This document shows positions 1 through 9,564 of a DNA stretch of 40,376 nt, in pieces. Origin of the DNA: an uncultured Pelagibacteraceae bacterium (lineage in GTDB: Bacteria; Pseudomonadota; Alphaproteobacteria; Pelagibacterales; Pelagibacteraceae). The DNA is taken from NCBI GenBank assembly GCA_902576815.1, contig CACGWQ010000011.1:1-40376 (forward strand), given 5' to 3'. The notes beneath the pieces were generated by a model, which saw nothing but the letters and a program-made list of their open reading frames with translations, was not told the DNA's origin and did no database searches. Position numbers and translations under genes: made by a program. The first letter of the stretch is position 1; each line of letters opens with the position of its first letter.

Positions 1-1
1 G

Positions 2-3000
2 TTTAAGAAATTTTTTAAATTGATAATTTTTAACTTTGTTATTTTAACATTATTAATTTCGAATAGCTTATCAAAACCTTTGCCTCCTGGATCAGGTGCT
101 GGTGATGTGCCAGCCAATATTCTAATTTTATTAGATAAATCAGGAAGTATGTCTGCAAGACAAGTCTTTGGAACACCAACTGTATATCCTTATAAAATTG
201 CAGTAGGTAATACCACTAAAGATGGTGGAAAAAATGTATTGCATAATTCTTATTACAGTTGGTACGACAAAAGAAATGTTGCATATGATGATAAACTAAC
301 CTGGAAATACAATAGCAGGACGCCCTGTACTTATAGATCTCAAACAAGAGTTGCTGAATATTACAATGGAAATTTTTGGTTTGTAAATGCTCAGGGTCAA
401 TTATGTAAATTAAATGAAACAACAGGAAAAATTACATATTCTAGAAATTTTGGGGGTAGTTCTGGTTGGTGGGGTGGAGAACTTCATGGACAGTATCTTT
501 ACGTTTTTGGAAAGGGCAGAATTAGAATATTCGATTTAGCTGCATCAGATCCTGGATCATCTTCCTCTAGTAAACTTTGTACTTATGGGAACACAAATAA
601 TAAATCTAAATTGGGATATTATTTATCAAACCCTTATGTAACCAGAAATGGGGCTGGTGAAATAAATAGAAGCGGTTCTTATATGGTTTTTTATAGATAC
701 GATGATTGGGCAAGAAGAACTCAAAGAGGATTTTATAAATTTAATTTAACACCGGGTTTAAATTGCGTTGACGAAAACTATGATCAATTTGCAGCTTATG
801 ATACTGGTTGGTCTGGTCAATTTAGAGCGATTGAAAGTAGTTCTTTAGACGATGATCATTTTTATATCGCAAACTACTCATTCAGTAGAATAGAAAGATT
901 TGATTTAAGCGACACAACTATTTCTTCATCAGACCGAGTAGCTATAGGTAAATATGGCCAAGTCACACAAGGTTATAATCCTGCATCACGATCAAATTAT
1001 TTATTTAGAAATCCTATGGAACTCGCAGTTGATGCATCAAATAATAGACTTTACGTATCTGATACCTGGAACAGTATGATACAAATTTTTAGTGAAGAAA
1101 GTGATGGAATTGATTGGATAAAAAAAGTTGGATCTACATTTGGAAAATCAAGAATGCAAGGTGCTCATGAAGCAATAAAAGCTATTACAACAGACCCAAC
1201 TTTAACTGGAGGTGTTCATTTTGGATTTTCGTATTGGTCATATTCAGGTGGAATTTGGGTTTACAATAGTTGGGTAACTAAATATCCATCATGTTTATCA
1301 ATAAAAACAAAGTTACTTAACAAGTATAGCTGGTTAACAAGTAGTAGCTGGATTTTTAATACTTCTAGAAAATATCGATGTCGAGATATGGGGTCTGACT
1401 TTGGTTACAAAGGTTGGAATGACAAAAAAAATCAAGGAATACCTTGTGATAATTATGGGTGTTTAAAGGTCAAGGTTAATAAAAATGGTGCAAAGAGAAC
1501 TGCTAAAGTTGTGACTCAAACTACACCAGGCGGTGGTACAGATGCAAAAATGTTTACCAAAATAGCTCTAGAATATTTTGATCATAAAACAGATTCTCCT
1601 ATGAAAGATAAATTAGACTGTCAGGTAAATTATATAATTGTTATAGGTGATGGAATTTGGATGAATCATAAACAAGGATTAAAAGACATCAAAACATTAA
1701 AAGGTAAGGGAGTTAAAACTATAACAATAGCTTACGGTGGTGGAATATCATCATCTGGAATAAAAAACTTTGCAGAATATGCTAAAGAAGGTGGGACTGA
1801 AGATGTTATTGTAGCAAATGATCCAGCATCTTTAAAACAAGCTTTAACCTCGGAGATTAACAGAATAATTGCTGAAAAGGTTTCGTTTACAGCACCTGCT
1901 ATTACAGCAACCGTTGAAGAAGGTGGAGCTTTAATGCAGGCACAATTTAAATATAGACAAGGTAAAGAGTGGAAAGGAACTTTAAAGAAAACTTCATTGG
2001 ATGACAACGGTATGCCGACAAAAGTTGAATGGGAGGCAGATAAAAAAATGCCAGATCCTAAAAACAGAAAAATATGGAGTCCAATTTTAGGAACTGATTA
2101 TACAACCGATCTTAATAACTTTGTTTCATCCAATGTCGATCATATAAAAAGATTGTATTCTTTATTTGGAACTTCATTGCAAGATTACCACAGCCAAACC
2201 CCAACCGTTGCTGGAACTATAGGCACAAGTAGATGTAAATCTGTATCTACTGTTGAGGATGGAACCGATGATGATGCTAAAGGTTTAATTAATTTTGTAA
2301 GAGGTGAAGATTACTTTGATTATAATGGTAATTGCAATCTTACTGAAACACGAACTGATGGCGGCTTAAGTATACTTGGTGATATTTATCACTCTGAAAT
2401 GATAATTGTAGGTGGTCCAGATGCTGATACTGATTTTAATTCCTCTAATGAAGAAGCTTACTATAGAAATCTAAAAGGATACAATAATTGGAAAAGCTCA
2501 AGGAATATGTCTGATAGACAAAGGTTAATTTATGTAGGTGCAAATGATAGCATGCTACACGCATTTGATTATAAAACTGGAATAGAGAAATGGGCTTTTG
2601 TACCTCCATTTTTAATTCCTAAATTGCCATTGATGATAAATAAAAACCTAAACCTAGCAGCACCAAAAGGTGGTGGAAGTAACGCGGTATTTGGAGTAGA
2701 TGGATCTCCTGTTCAACGAGATGTATATATAAAAAATCCTCATGACGGCATAAGTGCTGCACCAAGATGGCATACAATTTTAGTAGTGCCATATGGAAGA
2801 GGAGGAAATGGATTTAGTGTATTGGATGTAACTGATGTGGATCAGCCAAGACATTTCTATTCAGTTTATAACGATAGAATCAATCATAAAGTTTTCATAA
2901 TGAATCATGCGGGTATTTACAGAGAATATCCATACATGCCTTCATCTTATTCTTTTATGAATACTATGGAAGCACAAGAGGTACAGGCATTATATGACGA

Positions 3001-4393
3001 TGATAGTACAATAAACGCAGAATGTAATAGCACTAAAACAACTTCTTGCTATAAATCAAAAACGTTTACAATAGAAAATTTTCCAGCAAAAACAATATCA
3101 ACTAATGATTTGAGTGTAACTGTAAATGGCAGTAAGGACACCGGCGCTTCTTTTAGATTGAGTAGTAACTTTTTAATAATTACATTTTCACAAGAAGTAC
3201 AATATCAAGCAAATGGTAACTTTGATCCAAGTGATCAAGTTTCTATAGATGTAAATCTTAAATCAGACTTATTAGGAGTTAAGGATCCAAGACATTATGA
3301 CTACAGTGAATTAGGAGAAACATGGTCAGCTCCAAGAATAATAAGAATGCCAAATAAAGGTAAAGGCGATCAAGATGTTGAAGATGACAAATACGTAATT
3401 GTGATGGGTGGAGGTTATGGAGCAAAATTTGGTGGTGTTGGATCTGGAGTTTATGTGATTAATTTAGGTGATGGTGATCCTTTAACACCCGAATACGATA
3501 TTCCTGGCAAAATTGAAAAATATATCAAAATTGATGATGATAGTAATAATGATATTGCTAATTCAGTACCAGGAGATCCTGTTGTAATAACAACTGACAG
3601 TGTTAAAGGGTTTGTAAATTATAGAGGTGCATTAGTTTATGTCAGTGATTTAGAAGGTAAAATTTCAAAAATTAATTTAACAAATTTAGATGAAGGTGTA
3701 GATACTGAATTGTATGACCATTACACAATGTTTAATACAAAAACTACTGCAAACCAAGGAAGGTATATGTTCCACTCGATGGATGCAGGAATTGGAAAAA
3801 CTACTAAAAAATTATGGTTGTTTGCAGGTACAGGTGATATTGAAAACATTACTGATCCAACACCTCTAGGAGGTAATTTATTATTAGGAATTGAAGATAA
3901 ATCTTTTCCTGGATTTGGTAAACCATCACTAGCTCTTGGAACACCAAATGTTGAGAAAAGTTTAAAGGATTGTTCAGACACAACAAAAGACACAAATGGA
4001 TCAATGTGTCCACAAAATGTCAAAGATAAAATAGGTTGGATGATAGAGTTGGCAAAAGATAAAAAAGTTACAGCGCCACCAACTGTCTCAAGTGGTGTTG
4101 TTTATTTTCCAATATACACACCAGAAAAGAATGATAAATGTAAAAGTGGAAAAGCAACTATTTGTGCAGTAGATGACGAATGTGGAACAAATATTTCAAG
4201 CTTATTAGGAAAAGATGCAAATGACGATGACTGCCACTTTGTTGGAATGGGTATTTTATCTAAAATTGTAACATATGGTGGAAAAATCTATGCAAATATT
4301 GCAGGAAAAACTAATGATGGAAAAGATTTGATTACTAAAGATGCAATAGCGGTTGAAGTTGACATAATGAGAGGAACTTGGAAACAAAATTAA
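2..4393 (+). CDS. pilY1: PilY1-like type IV pilus tip/biogenesis protein (5' end outside window)
   Basis: Large exported protein of the PilY1/PilC family, which sits at the tip of type IV pili and acts in assembly, adhesion and surface sensing. The frame is open to the left edge: codons 2-19 read FKKFFK before the TTG at 20, so this TTG is probably a leucine inside a signal peptide whose true start lies just outside. Counting from that codon, a von Willebrand A domain starts with the MIDAS motif DKSGS (39-43), and further MIDAS candidates are T507 (GGGTDAK) and D544 (IGDG). About 330 residues with NHL/propeller-like repeats (for example LYVSDTWN near 345) lie between them. From about residue 780 comes the typical PilY1 C-terminal propeller: GDIYHS, then YVGANDSMLHAFD, and an Asp-rich, possibly calcium-binding stretch DDDSNND. 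It converges on the minus-strand operon, which contains a prepilin peptidase gene. Family confidence is high; its role here is inferred. Confidence 0.85.
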   Translation, partial: FKKFFKLIIFNFVILTLLISNSLSKPLPPGSGAGDVPANILILLDKSGSMSARQVFGTPTVYPYKIAVGNTTKDGGKNVLHNSYYSWYDKRNVAYDDKLTWKYNSRTPCTYRSQTRVAEYYNGNFWFVNAQGQLCKLNETTGKITYSRNFGGSSGWWGGELHGQYLYVFGKGRIRIFDLAASDPGSSSSSKLCTYGNTNNKSKLGYYLSNPYVTRNGAGEINRSGSYMVFYRYDDWARRTQRGFYKFNLTPGLNCVDENYDQFAAYDTGWSGQFRAIESSSLDDDHFYIANYSFSRIERFDLSDTTISSSDRVAIGKYGQVTQGYNPASRSNYLFRNPMELAVDASNNRLYVSDTWNSMIQIFSEESDGIDWIKKVGSTFGKSRMQGAHEAIKAITTDPTLTGGVHFGFSYWSYSGGIWVYNSWVTKYPSCLSIKTKLLNKYSWLTSSSWIFNTSRKYRCRDMGSDFGYKGWNDKKNQGIPCDNYGCLKVKVNKNGAKRTAKVVTQTTPGGGTDAKMFTKIALEYFDHKTDSPMKDKLDCQVNYIIVIGDGIWMNHKQGLKDIKTLKGKGVKTITIAYGGGISSSGIKNFAEYAKEGGTEDVIVANDPASLKQALTSEINRIIAEKVSFTAPAITATVEEGGALMQAQFKYRQGKEWKGTLKKTSLDDNGMPTKVEWEADKKMPDPKNRKIWSPILGTDYTTDLNNFVSSNVDHIKRLYSLFGTSLQDYHSQTPTVAGTIGTSRCKSVSTVEDGTDDDAKGLINFVRGEDYFDYNGNCNLTETRTDGGLSILGDIYHSEMIIVGGPDADTDFNSSNEEAYYRNLKGYNNWKSSRNMSDRQRLIYVGANDSMLHAFDYKTGIEKWAFVPPFLIPKLPLMINKNLNLAAPKGGGSNAVFGVDGSPVQRDVYIKNPHDGISAAPRWHTILVVPYGRGGNGFSVLDVTDVDQPRHFYSVYNDRINHKVFIMNHAGIYREYPYMPSSYSFMNTMEAQEVQALYDDDSTINAECNSTKTTSCYKSKTFTIENFPAKTISTNDLSVTVNGSKDTGASFRLSSNFLIITFSQEVQYQANGNFDPSDQVSIDVNLKSDLLGVKDPRHYDYSELGETWSAPRIIRMPNKGKGDQDVEDDKYVIVMGGGYGAKFGGVGSGVYVINLGDGDPLTPEYDIPGKIEKYIKIDDDSNNDIANSVPGDPVVITTDSVKGFVNYRGALVYVSDLEGKISKINLTNLDEGVDTELYDHYTMFNTKTTANQGRYMFHSMDAGIGKTTKKLWLFAGTGDIENITDPTPLGGNLLLGIEDKSFPGFGKPSLALGTPNVEKSLKDCSDTTKDTNGSMCPQNVKDKIGWMIELAKDKKVTAPPTVSSGVVYFPIYTPEKNDKCKSGKATICAVDDECGTNISSLLGKDANDDDCHFVGMGILSKIVTYGGKIYANIAGKTNDGKDLITKDAIAVEVDIMRGTWKQN

Positions 4394-4396
4394 ATG

Positions 4397-4627
4397 CTAA
4401 ATAGTCTCACCAGAAAAATCTAAGTTTTCAAAAAATAATAAATATAAATAAATTGTCCAAGCAAAAAAATTAATCATGGTTGAAAATATAATTGCAAGTC
4501 CAACTATTGTATCTTGATTTACTTTTTTTCTCCATTTGATTGGAAAAAATTTCAGAGAATAAGAATAGATTAATATAAATAAATTTAAAAATGTGAGAAG
4601 AATATTAAAAAAAAGAAATTTAATCAC
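4397..4627 (-). CDS. small hypothetical membrane protein with two TM segments
   Basis: Seventy-six residues with two hydrophobic stretches (about 3-25 and 42-66) separated by a short basic loop (KWRKK), as expected for a small inner-membrane hairpin protein. The start is GTG, with no clear ribosome binding site. It lies 64 bases downstream of the exported-protein gene on the same strand and ends three bases from the convergent pilY1 stop, so it fills the available space and could be the last gene of that operon. I recognise no family. The hydrophobic/basic pattern favours a real protein, but it could be a chance open frame in AT-rich DNA. Confidence 0.45.
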   Translation of the reverse strand: MIKFLFFNILLTFLNLFILIYSYSLKFFPIKWRKKVNQDTIVGLAIIFSTMINFFAWTIYLYLLFFENLDFSGETI

Positions 4628-4691
4628 TTAAAAACTGATATTTTATCAAAAGTTTATAAAGGTCTTGGAATATCGAACTCTCCCCCTTAAA

Positions 4692-5693
4692 TTAATTACC
4701 TGCTTTTTTTGGAGAAATTGTACCTGTTGCTTGATATCTTTCTATTGTTGCAATGAACTGTTCTTCTGTGCATGCATTGCAATTTGCAGCTTCTATTCCA
4801 ATAATAGCTTCACCATCTGCTCCCGCAGTTGCTGTTGTAAATTTTCCTGAGAAGAAAAATCTGAATTCTGCATTGGCATCTGTTGTATTGTGATTGTACC
4901 ATTTCATAGTACCTGCATCTCCATTGTATGGATTATTATGTAATTGAGTTGAGCTTGCTTGGATAGTATCAGGATTATCATTAAAGTCTGGTCCATCAAC
5001 ATTACCAGAATGTGTGCCAACTGTGGTTACTACAGCGTGTGTATCTATTGCTATTACAGGCTGTTGAGTGATAGCCGCAACACCTGTTATTCTTGTGCCT
5101 TCAACTAAATCTTTAGTTTTTGCTTTTAATTTTGTAAAAACATCTGCATAAATTTGTTTTTTTGTAAAATCCACGTACACATCTGCTCTTGAATATTGGT
5201 CAACTGTACCATCAAACGCATTTTGGGTGTTGCTATAGCTTTTTCCATCATATTCAGTTACCTGTTCTAATTTTACCCAGTTATCTTCAGTTCCAAATTG
5301 ATAAACATATGTATCAGGTCCTTTTTCTGGAATATAATCATAATCATACATTTCAGTATTAACGTTTTCGTTAGCTTTGGCTAAAACATTTGAAATATTT
5401 GAACTATCAGTTCCGCCACTTAAAAGTTCTAAGGCTGCTTCATCAACTTTTAATCCAAATTTCTTCGCATCTTTAGCAATAGTTTCTTTTAATTTATTTG
5501 TATTAACTACAGAAGTAGTTGTATTTGATGTAGTTACAGTTTGACTTGTAGCATTTGAAGTGTAGCTAGTAGATTTTGCAATTTTGCTTAAAGCTGTTGT
5601 TGGAACTGCACTCGAAACTCCTGCGTGTGAAACGCTGACAGTCAATAAAGAAATTAATGAAATAGAACAAAAATTAAAAATATTTTTTATCAT
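4692..5693 (-). CDS. exported protein of unknown function, FecR/barrel operon
   Basis: 333 residues with a clear signal peptide (basic MIKN, hydrophobic 5-20, likely cleavage after SHA near residue 24). A Ser/Thr/Asn-rich, probably disordered linker (about 25-65) follows, then a short helical, charged region (about 68-110). The C-terminal two thirds is predicted beta-rich, with alternating patterns such as RADVYVDF, EFRFFFSGKF and AIIGIEA. A Cys pair (NCNAC) lies near the end. There is no lipobox. The start abuts the stop of the FecR gene with no gap, so expression is almost certainly coupled to it. The strand pattern faintly recalls the TbpB-like barrel of Slam substrates, and a Slam-like exporter is encoded two genes upstream, so a surface or secreted substrate is a reasonable guess. 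No family is firmly recognised. Confidence 0.8.
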   Translation of the reverse strand: MIKNIFNFCSISLISLLTVSVSHAGVSSAVPTTALSKIAKSTSYTSNATSQTVTTSNTTTSVVNTNKLKETIAKDAKKFGLKVDEAALELLSGGTDSSNISNVLAKANENVNTEMYDYDYIPEKGPDTYVYQFGTEDNWVKLEQVTEYDGKSYSNTQNAFDGTVDQYSRADVYVDFTKKQIYADVFTKLKAKTKDLVEGTRITGVAAITQQPVIAIDTHAVVTTVGTHSGNVDGPDFNDNPDTIQASSTQLHNNPYNGDAGTMKWYNHNTTDANAEFRFFFSGKFTTATAGADGEAIIGIEAANCNACTEEQFIATIERYQATGTISPKKAGN

Positions 5694-6269
5694 TTAATTA
5701 GTTACCACAGTCTGAAATCCTGGTTGTGTAATATCAATTGAATTAAATCCATCCGATACCTCTAAGTTTCCTGGTATCATTCCTAATGAGTTATTTGGAC
5801 CTGGGCCTAACAATACAACCGTGCTTTCATTGTTGCTCTCAGTCAACACCACAAACTCCGTTCCTCTTGCACCAATTGTTCCTGTTGGAATTTTGATCTC
5901 TAAGTTGTCTGGATCTTTCTTACTTATTTCACCTGTAATGATTTTAATTGTGCCTGATTTTATATTAGAAACAAATTTACCATCATTAGTCTCCGGGTCA
6001 TAAACAAATTCATCTATTGTAAGTTCTGATTTTTCACCAATTGTAATAACAGTTTGATCAAGAAATAAAACTTGAGCGTTGGATTTTTCACTGACTACAA
6101 TAGTATCTCCATAATAAACTTTTGACCCATTTTCTAATATTTCATCTTTTTGATTTTTAATATCTCCAATTGCTGCACCTATCACACCTATAAATTCTTT
6201 TGTTTGAGCAAACAAAATATTTGATGATAAAATTAAGAAAGCTAAAGATGTAATTAATATTTTTTTCAT
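5694..6269 (-). CDS. periplasmic FecR-domain protein
   Basis: 191 residues: a signal peptide (MKKILITSLAFL..., cleavage near FAQ-T at 22) followed by a single FecR domain. Diagnostic features are the entry segment IGAAIGD, the strand KVYYGDTIVVSEKSNAQVLF, then TVITIGEKSELTIDEFVYDP, the turn SGTIKIITGEI and the core IKIPTGTIGARGTEFVV. There is no transmembrane anchor or cytoplasmic anti-sigma domain as in FecR itself, so this is the free periplasmic version often found beside CHASE2 proteins. It lies 2 bases after the beta-barrel gene and directly abuts the exported-protein gene. I infer that it acts in the periplasm, perhaps as a ligand or scaffold for the CHASE2 sensor encoded in the same operon. 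The domain call is strong; the partner is inferred. Confidence 0.85.
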   Translation of the reverse strand: MKKILITSLAFLILSSNILFAQTKEFIGVIGAAIGDIKNQKDEILENGSKVYYGDTIVVSEKSNAQVLFLDQTVITIGEKSELTIDEFVYDPETNDGKFVSNIKSGTIKIITGEISKKDPDNLEIKIPTGTIGARGTEFVVLTESNNESTVVLLGPGPNNSLGMIPGNLEVSDGFNSIDITQPGFQTVVTN

Positions 6270-6271
6270 AT

Positions 6272-7585
6272 TTAATTATTAAAATTAAAATTTACTCTTT
6301 TTGTTAAACCAATTGTGAAAAATTGCCTTTCAGTGTCATGATTCAACAGAGTTGAACTTACATCAGAGTGTCTTAAATTTAAAGAATATAATAAAGTATT
6401 ATCTTGGTTAAATTTCTTTAAAAAAGGAAATATCTGATTAATTTGGCCTGTCAAACCTATTGAATTAACAAATGGCTTATCTTTTCTATCAATAGTAGTG
6501 TTATGAAATGTATCTTTTGTCTCATACTCATTTTCAGTATATGAGCTTTGTAGTTTTAAAGTCCCAAATGGCAGAATGTGAGCATAAGCTAAAGACAAAC
6601 CATAACTATCATAAGAGTATATATCGTTATTTGCATTTATTTCACTAAACGAAAATTTGGTACTTATCTGATTTTTTTTTGAAATATTATAATTATATTT
6701 TATGTTAGATGAGTATGTATGATTATTTGAATGATTAGCAGTTGTATATTTAGAATAGGTATTATTATGTAAGACAGAATATCCTAAGCTATAATTTAAA
6801 CTCTGTTTCTCATCAATTATATAAGTATTACTTAAACCTACCCCTTTAGTATTGGAATCTTTAGCGTAATTATTATTTGGTCTACTATAATATACATATG
6901 GAGCTATATAATGTTTGTCTATAATCTTGAAATAGCTTAATGAACCAGATCCAATATCACTTTCGTCTGATGATGCTTTATCTTGTTGGTTTATTGTTAT
7001 TCCCAAATTGAAAAGGAATGACGAGGTGCTATCGATATTTTTTCCTACAGTAAAAGAACTTCCTCTCTTGTAAGATTTATCTGCTCTTAAAGAGTCATCA
7101 GTGTATTTTAACTTCTCATCATTGTTCCACATCTTATTAGTTTTCGTGATTGCATCGACGTTTGTCTCTTGAGTTTGAGAATATGACAAATCTAGATATG
7201 CAAACCATGCACTTTTTTTCTTATCTTCAATACCACTGTCTGATAACAAACTTGCAATTAAATTTTTAGTTTCATCGGTAGTATTTGGGTCATTAACCAT
7301 GCTTTGTACCATGAGCTCAACTTTTGCTGGTGAGTCCATTTTTATTAAAATTGATAAAAGGTAGATTTTTATGTCTGTGTTAGTTGGATACAACATTACC
7401 ATTCTTTCTAATGTTGCTATTGTAAGTTTAAAATTTCCAGCTTCCTCTTGTTGCTTTGCATAATTTAAATTTAATTCTAAGTCAGTTGGATTTTCTAATA
7501 TCTCTTCATATTTAATTATTGAACTAAATGCACTCTGTATAAAAAAAAATATGATCAATATTGCTAAATAGAAATTCCTAAACAT
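6272..7585 (-). CDS. TPR plus outer-membrane beta-barrel protein, Slam/DUF560-like
   Basis: 437 residues with a signal peptide (hydrophobic 7-21). An N-terminal helical TPR-like region (about 28-125) includes LELNLNYAKQQEEAGNFKLT and a second repeat after LYPTNTDIK. From about 135 to the end there are repeated amphipathic strands with aromatic girdles (LFNLGITI, YIAPYVYYSR, LNYSLGYSVL), ending in FTIGLTKRVNFNF, a typical outer-membrane barrel C-terminus. This layout and length match the Slam (surface lipoprotein assembly modulator, DUF560) class, in which a periplasmic TPR domain feeds a 14-strand barrel; assignment is by architecture, not sequence identity. The ATG lies inside the upstream CHASE2-phosphatase gene (22-base overlap), implying translational coupling. 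It could instead be a generic porin-like barrel with TPRs. Confidence 0.75.
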   Translation of the reverse strand: MFRNFYLAILIIFFFIQSAFSSIIKYEEILENPTDLELNLNYAKQQEEAGNFKLTIATLERMVMLYPTNTDIKIYLLSILIKMDSPAKVELMVQSMVNDPNTTDETKNLIASLLSDSGIEDKKKSAWFAYLDLSYSQTQETNVDAITKTNKMWNNDEKLKYTDDSLRADKSYKRGSSFTVGKNIDSTSSFLFNLGITINQQDKASSDESDIGSGSLSYFKIIDKHYIAPYVYYSRPNNNYAKDSNTKGVGLSNTYIIDEKQSLNYSLGYSVLHNNTYSKYTTANHSNNHTYSSNIKYNYNISKKNQISTKFSFSEINANNDIYSYDSYGLSLAYAHILPFGTLKLQSSYTENEYETKDTFHNTTIDRKDKPFVNSIGLTGQINQIFPFLKKFNQDNTLLYSLNLRHSDVSSTLLNHDTERQFFTIGLTKRVNFNFNN

Positions 7586-9564
7586 GTTATATCGTCTCTT
7601 AAAACTATATTATTTTTTATAAGTATACTAGTTAGATGATCTATAATTTTATTTGGATCTCTTGATTTGATAACTTTTATCTCATTTTCTATGCCTGTGA
7701 CAGTTAGCTCTTTATTGTTGTCTATATAACCCTCTGTTACTCCATCTGTGTAAATCAGTATTGTTTTGTCTTTTATATTCATCAAATGAGTTTTAAAAAA
7801 ACTTTCATCTTTTACTTTTGTTAGACCCATCGGTGGTAGCGTTGATTTTATATAATCAAATTCAAAATTATTATTAATTACCATCATCGGTTCGTGACCC
7901 ATGTTTACATATTCCATTTCACCAGTATTTAAATTTACTTTACCCAAAACAGCAGTAATAAACATTGCTTGATAAGAAGAGTCTTTAACTTGATTGTTTA
8001 TGTAAAGAGCGGTTTTTGATACAGAGGATCCCATTTTGGCTAATGATTTAAATACTGCAGCTGCATTTGCCATTAAAATTCCAGCTTTTATACCTTTGCC
8101 AGTTACATCACCAAGTATGAAATAAAATTCGTTTTCATTAATTTTATAAAAATCGTAATAGTCACCAGAAACATCTTTTGCAGGTGTATTTTTTCCATAG
8201 ACAAATTTTTCTAAATTTTTATCAGTTGGAAATAATTTTTTTTGCACCTCACCAGCTATCTCTCTTTCTTTTTTTAAAATCATTTGCTTTTTATCATTTT
8301 CAATAGCAAGCATATTCTCTTCAAGATACTTGAAATATAAGGATGTTAAAAAAATTACTGCGCAAGCAAAAATATTGAATAGAGGATCAACATAATAATC
8401 AAACTTAAAAAAAACTACACTTATTAAATTTATAATAAATATTAGAGTAACGAATATAAATATACTAAATCTTGGTTTAATTTTTATCGTGGAGATAACA
8501 ATAATTATAGTTGAGATAATTAAAATTGCATAACCTAATAGTACGGTTGTTTGATCAATTACAATACTCTCTGATTTGATAATATTATCAATCAAATGAG
8601 CATGAACTTCAACTCCAGGAACAACGTTTCCATTTGCAATTTTGACTATATCGAAAAGTGCTTGGGCTGATGAACCTATTAATATAATTTTATTTTCTAT
8701 TCTTTTTTTATCAAATTTATTATCAAGAATATCAAGAACAGATATATAATTAGATTTATCAAAGTATTTGAATTTAATATTTATTAGCGCGTTGCTATCT
8801 GTTTTTATCTGATTTGTCCTTGTCTTAATTTCAGATATTCCATTAGAATCTGTTTTGACTAAAAGATTTTTTTGATTATTTGAAATTCTTACAGCTTCTA
8901 AACTTAAGGATGGCCAAATACTATTATCAATATTTATAATTACTGGAGCATATCTTATAATACCATCTATACTTGGTATAAGAGATATTGACCCGATGCC
9001 AGCAGCGGCATTGTTCAATTTTTCTAAGGAAATAATTTTATTTTTAAAAGAATATAAAAAGTTTTTTGGATCGTTACCTTTTTTTATTAACCTTATTTTT
9101 GGTTTTGAATTATTGATAACTAAATTATCTTTTGGTTCACCAATTATAGGTAATATAGATTTTGAATTCTTAAGTCCTTCTATAAATATTTTTTGACTAT
9201 CATCAACCTCGATATAATTAAATCCCTCATATTCCTTTTTTAGACGATTTAATAAATTTTTTGGATTTTGTTTATCCTCTTCACTAAAAACAATATCAAA
9301 TGCAATTGCTGAAGGATTAAATTTATTTAAGTTTTCTAATATTTTAGAGTATATATCTCTCCTCCAAGGAAATTGACCAATTTCAGCTAAACTTTTTTCA
9401 TCAATATCAATTATTGTTACCGAATTAACCTCACCATTAATAAAATTTTTTTGATAAAAGTCATAATTAATTAATGATAATTTTTTTATAAACGTTGGGT
9501 TTAAAATTTTCAAACTTATTAGAATTACCGTAATAATTCCTAAATAGATAAATTTGTTTTTCAT
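7564..9564 (-). CDS. CHASE2 sensor with PP2C/SpoIIE (RsbU-type) serine phosphatase
   Basis: 666-residue membrane receptor. An N-terminal TM helix (about 5-22) is followed by a large periplasmic CHASE2 domain (about 30-330; note VTIIDIDEKSLAEIGQFPWR and IAFDIVFSEED), then three TM helices (about 335-410), a short coiled coil (EREIAGEVQKKLFP) and a cytoplasmic SpoIIE/RsbU-like PP2C domain (about 440-666). The metal-binding motifs are intact: SGDYYDF, GDVTGKGI, NMGHEP, YTDGVTEG and DDITCLGI. Such phosphatases usually dephosphorylate a STAS anti-sigma antagonist; none is encoded in this window. CHASE2 proteins more often carry cyclase, GGDEF or kinase outputs. The gene overlaps the prepilin peptidase gene by 4 bases upstream and the barrel gene by 22 bases downstream. 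I infer that it reads an envelope signal, possibly from the FecR protein. Domain calls are firm. Confidence 0.92.
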   Translation of the reverse strand: MKNKFIYLGIITVILISLKILNPTFIKKLSLINYDFYQKNFINGEVNSVTIIDIDEKSLAEIGQFPWRRDIYSKILENLNKFNPSAIAFDIVFSEEDKQNPKNLLNRLKKEYEGFNYIEVDDSQKIFIEGLKNSKSILPIIGEPKDNLVINNSKPKIRLIKKGNDPKNFLYSFKNKIISLEKLNNAAAGIGSISLIPSIDGIIRYAPVIINIDNSIWPSLSLEAVRISNNQKNLLVKTDSNGISEIKTRTNQIKTDSNALINIKFKYFDKSNYISVLDILDNKFDKKRIENKIILIGSSAQALFDIVKIANGNVVPGVEVHAHLIDNIIKSESIVIDQTTVLLGYAILIISTIIIVISTIKIKPRFSIFIFVTLIFIINLISVVFFKFDYYVDPLFNIFACAVIFLTSLYFKYLEENMLAIENDKKQMILKKEREIAGEVQKKLFPTDKNLEKFVYGKNTPAKDVSGDYYDFYKINENEFYFILGDVTGKGIKAGILMANAAAVFKSLAKMGSSVSKTALYINNQVKDSSYQAMFITAVLGKVNLNTGEMEYVNMGHEPMMVINNNFEFDYIKSTLPPMGLTKVKDESFFKTHLMNIKDKTILIYTDGVTEGYIDNNKELTVTGIENEIKVIKSRDPNKIIDHLTSILIKNNIVLRDDITCLGISI

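Noticed and set aside
4660..4690. tRNA T-arm-like string (GTTCGAT context) on the minus strand after the exported-protein gene
   Set aside because: The flanking bases do not form a 5-bp stem and no acceptor, D or anticodon arms surround it. Probably chance.
4665..4850. Cysteine-rich plus-strand open frame of 61 codons
   Set aside because: It is the antisense of the exported-protein gene end, low-complexity and without family features.
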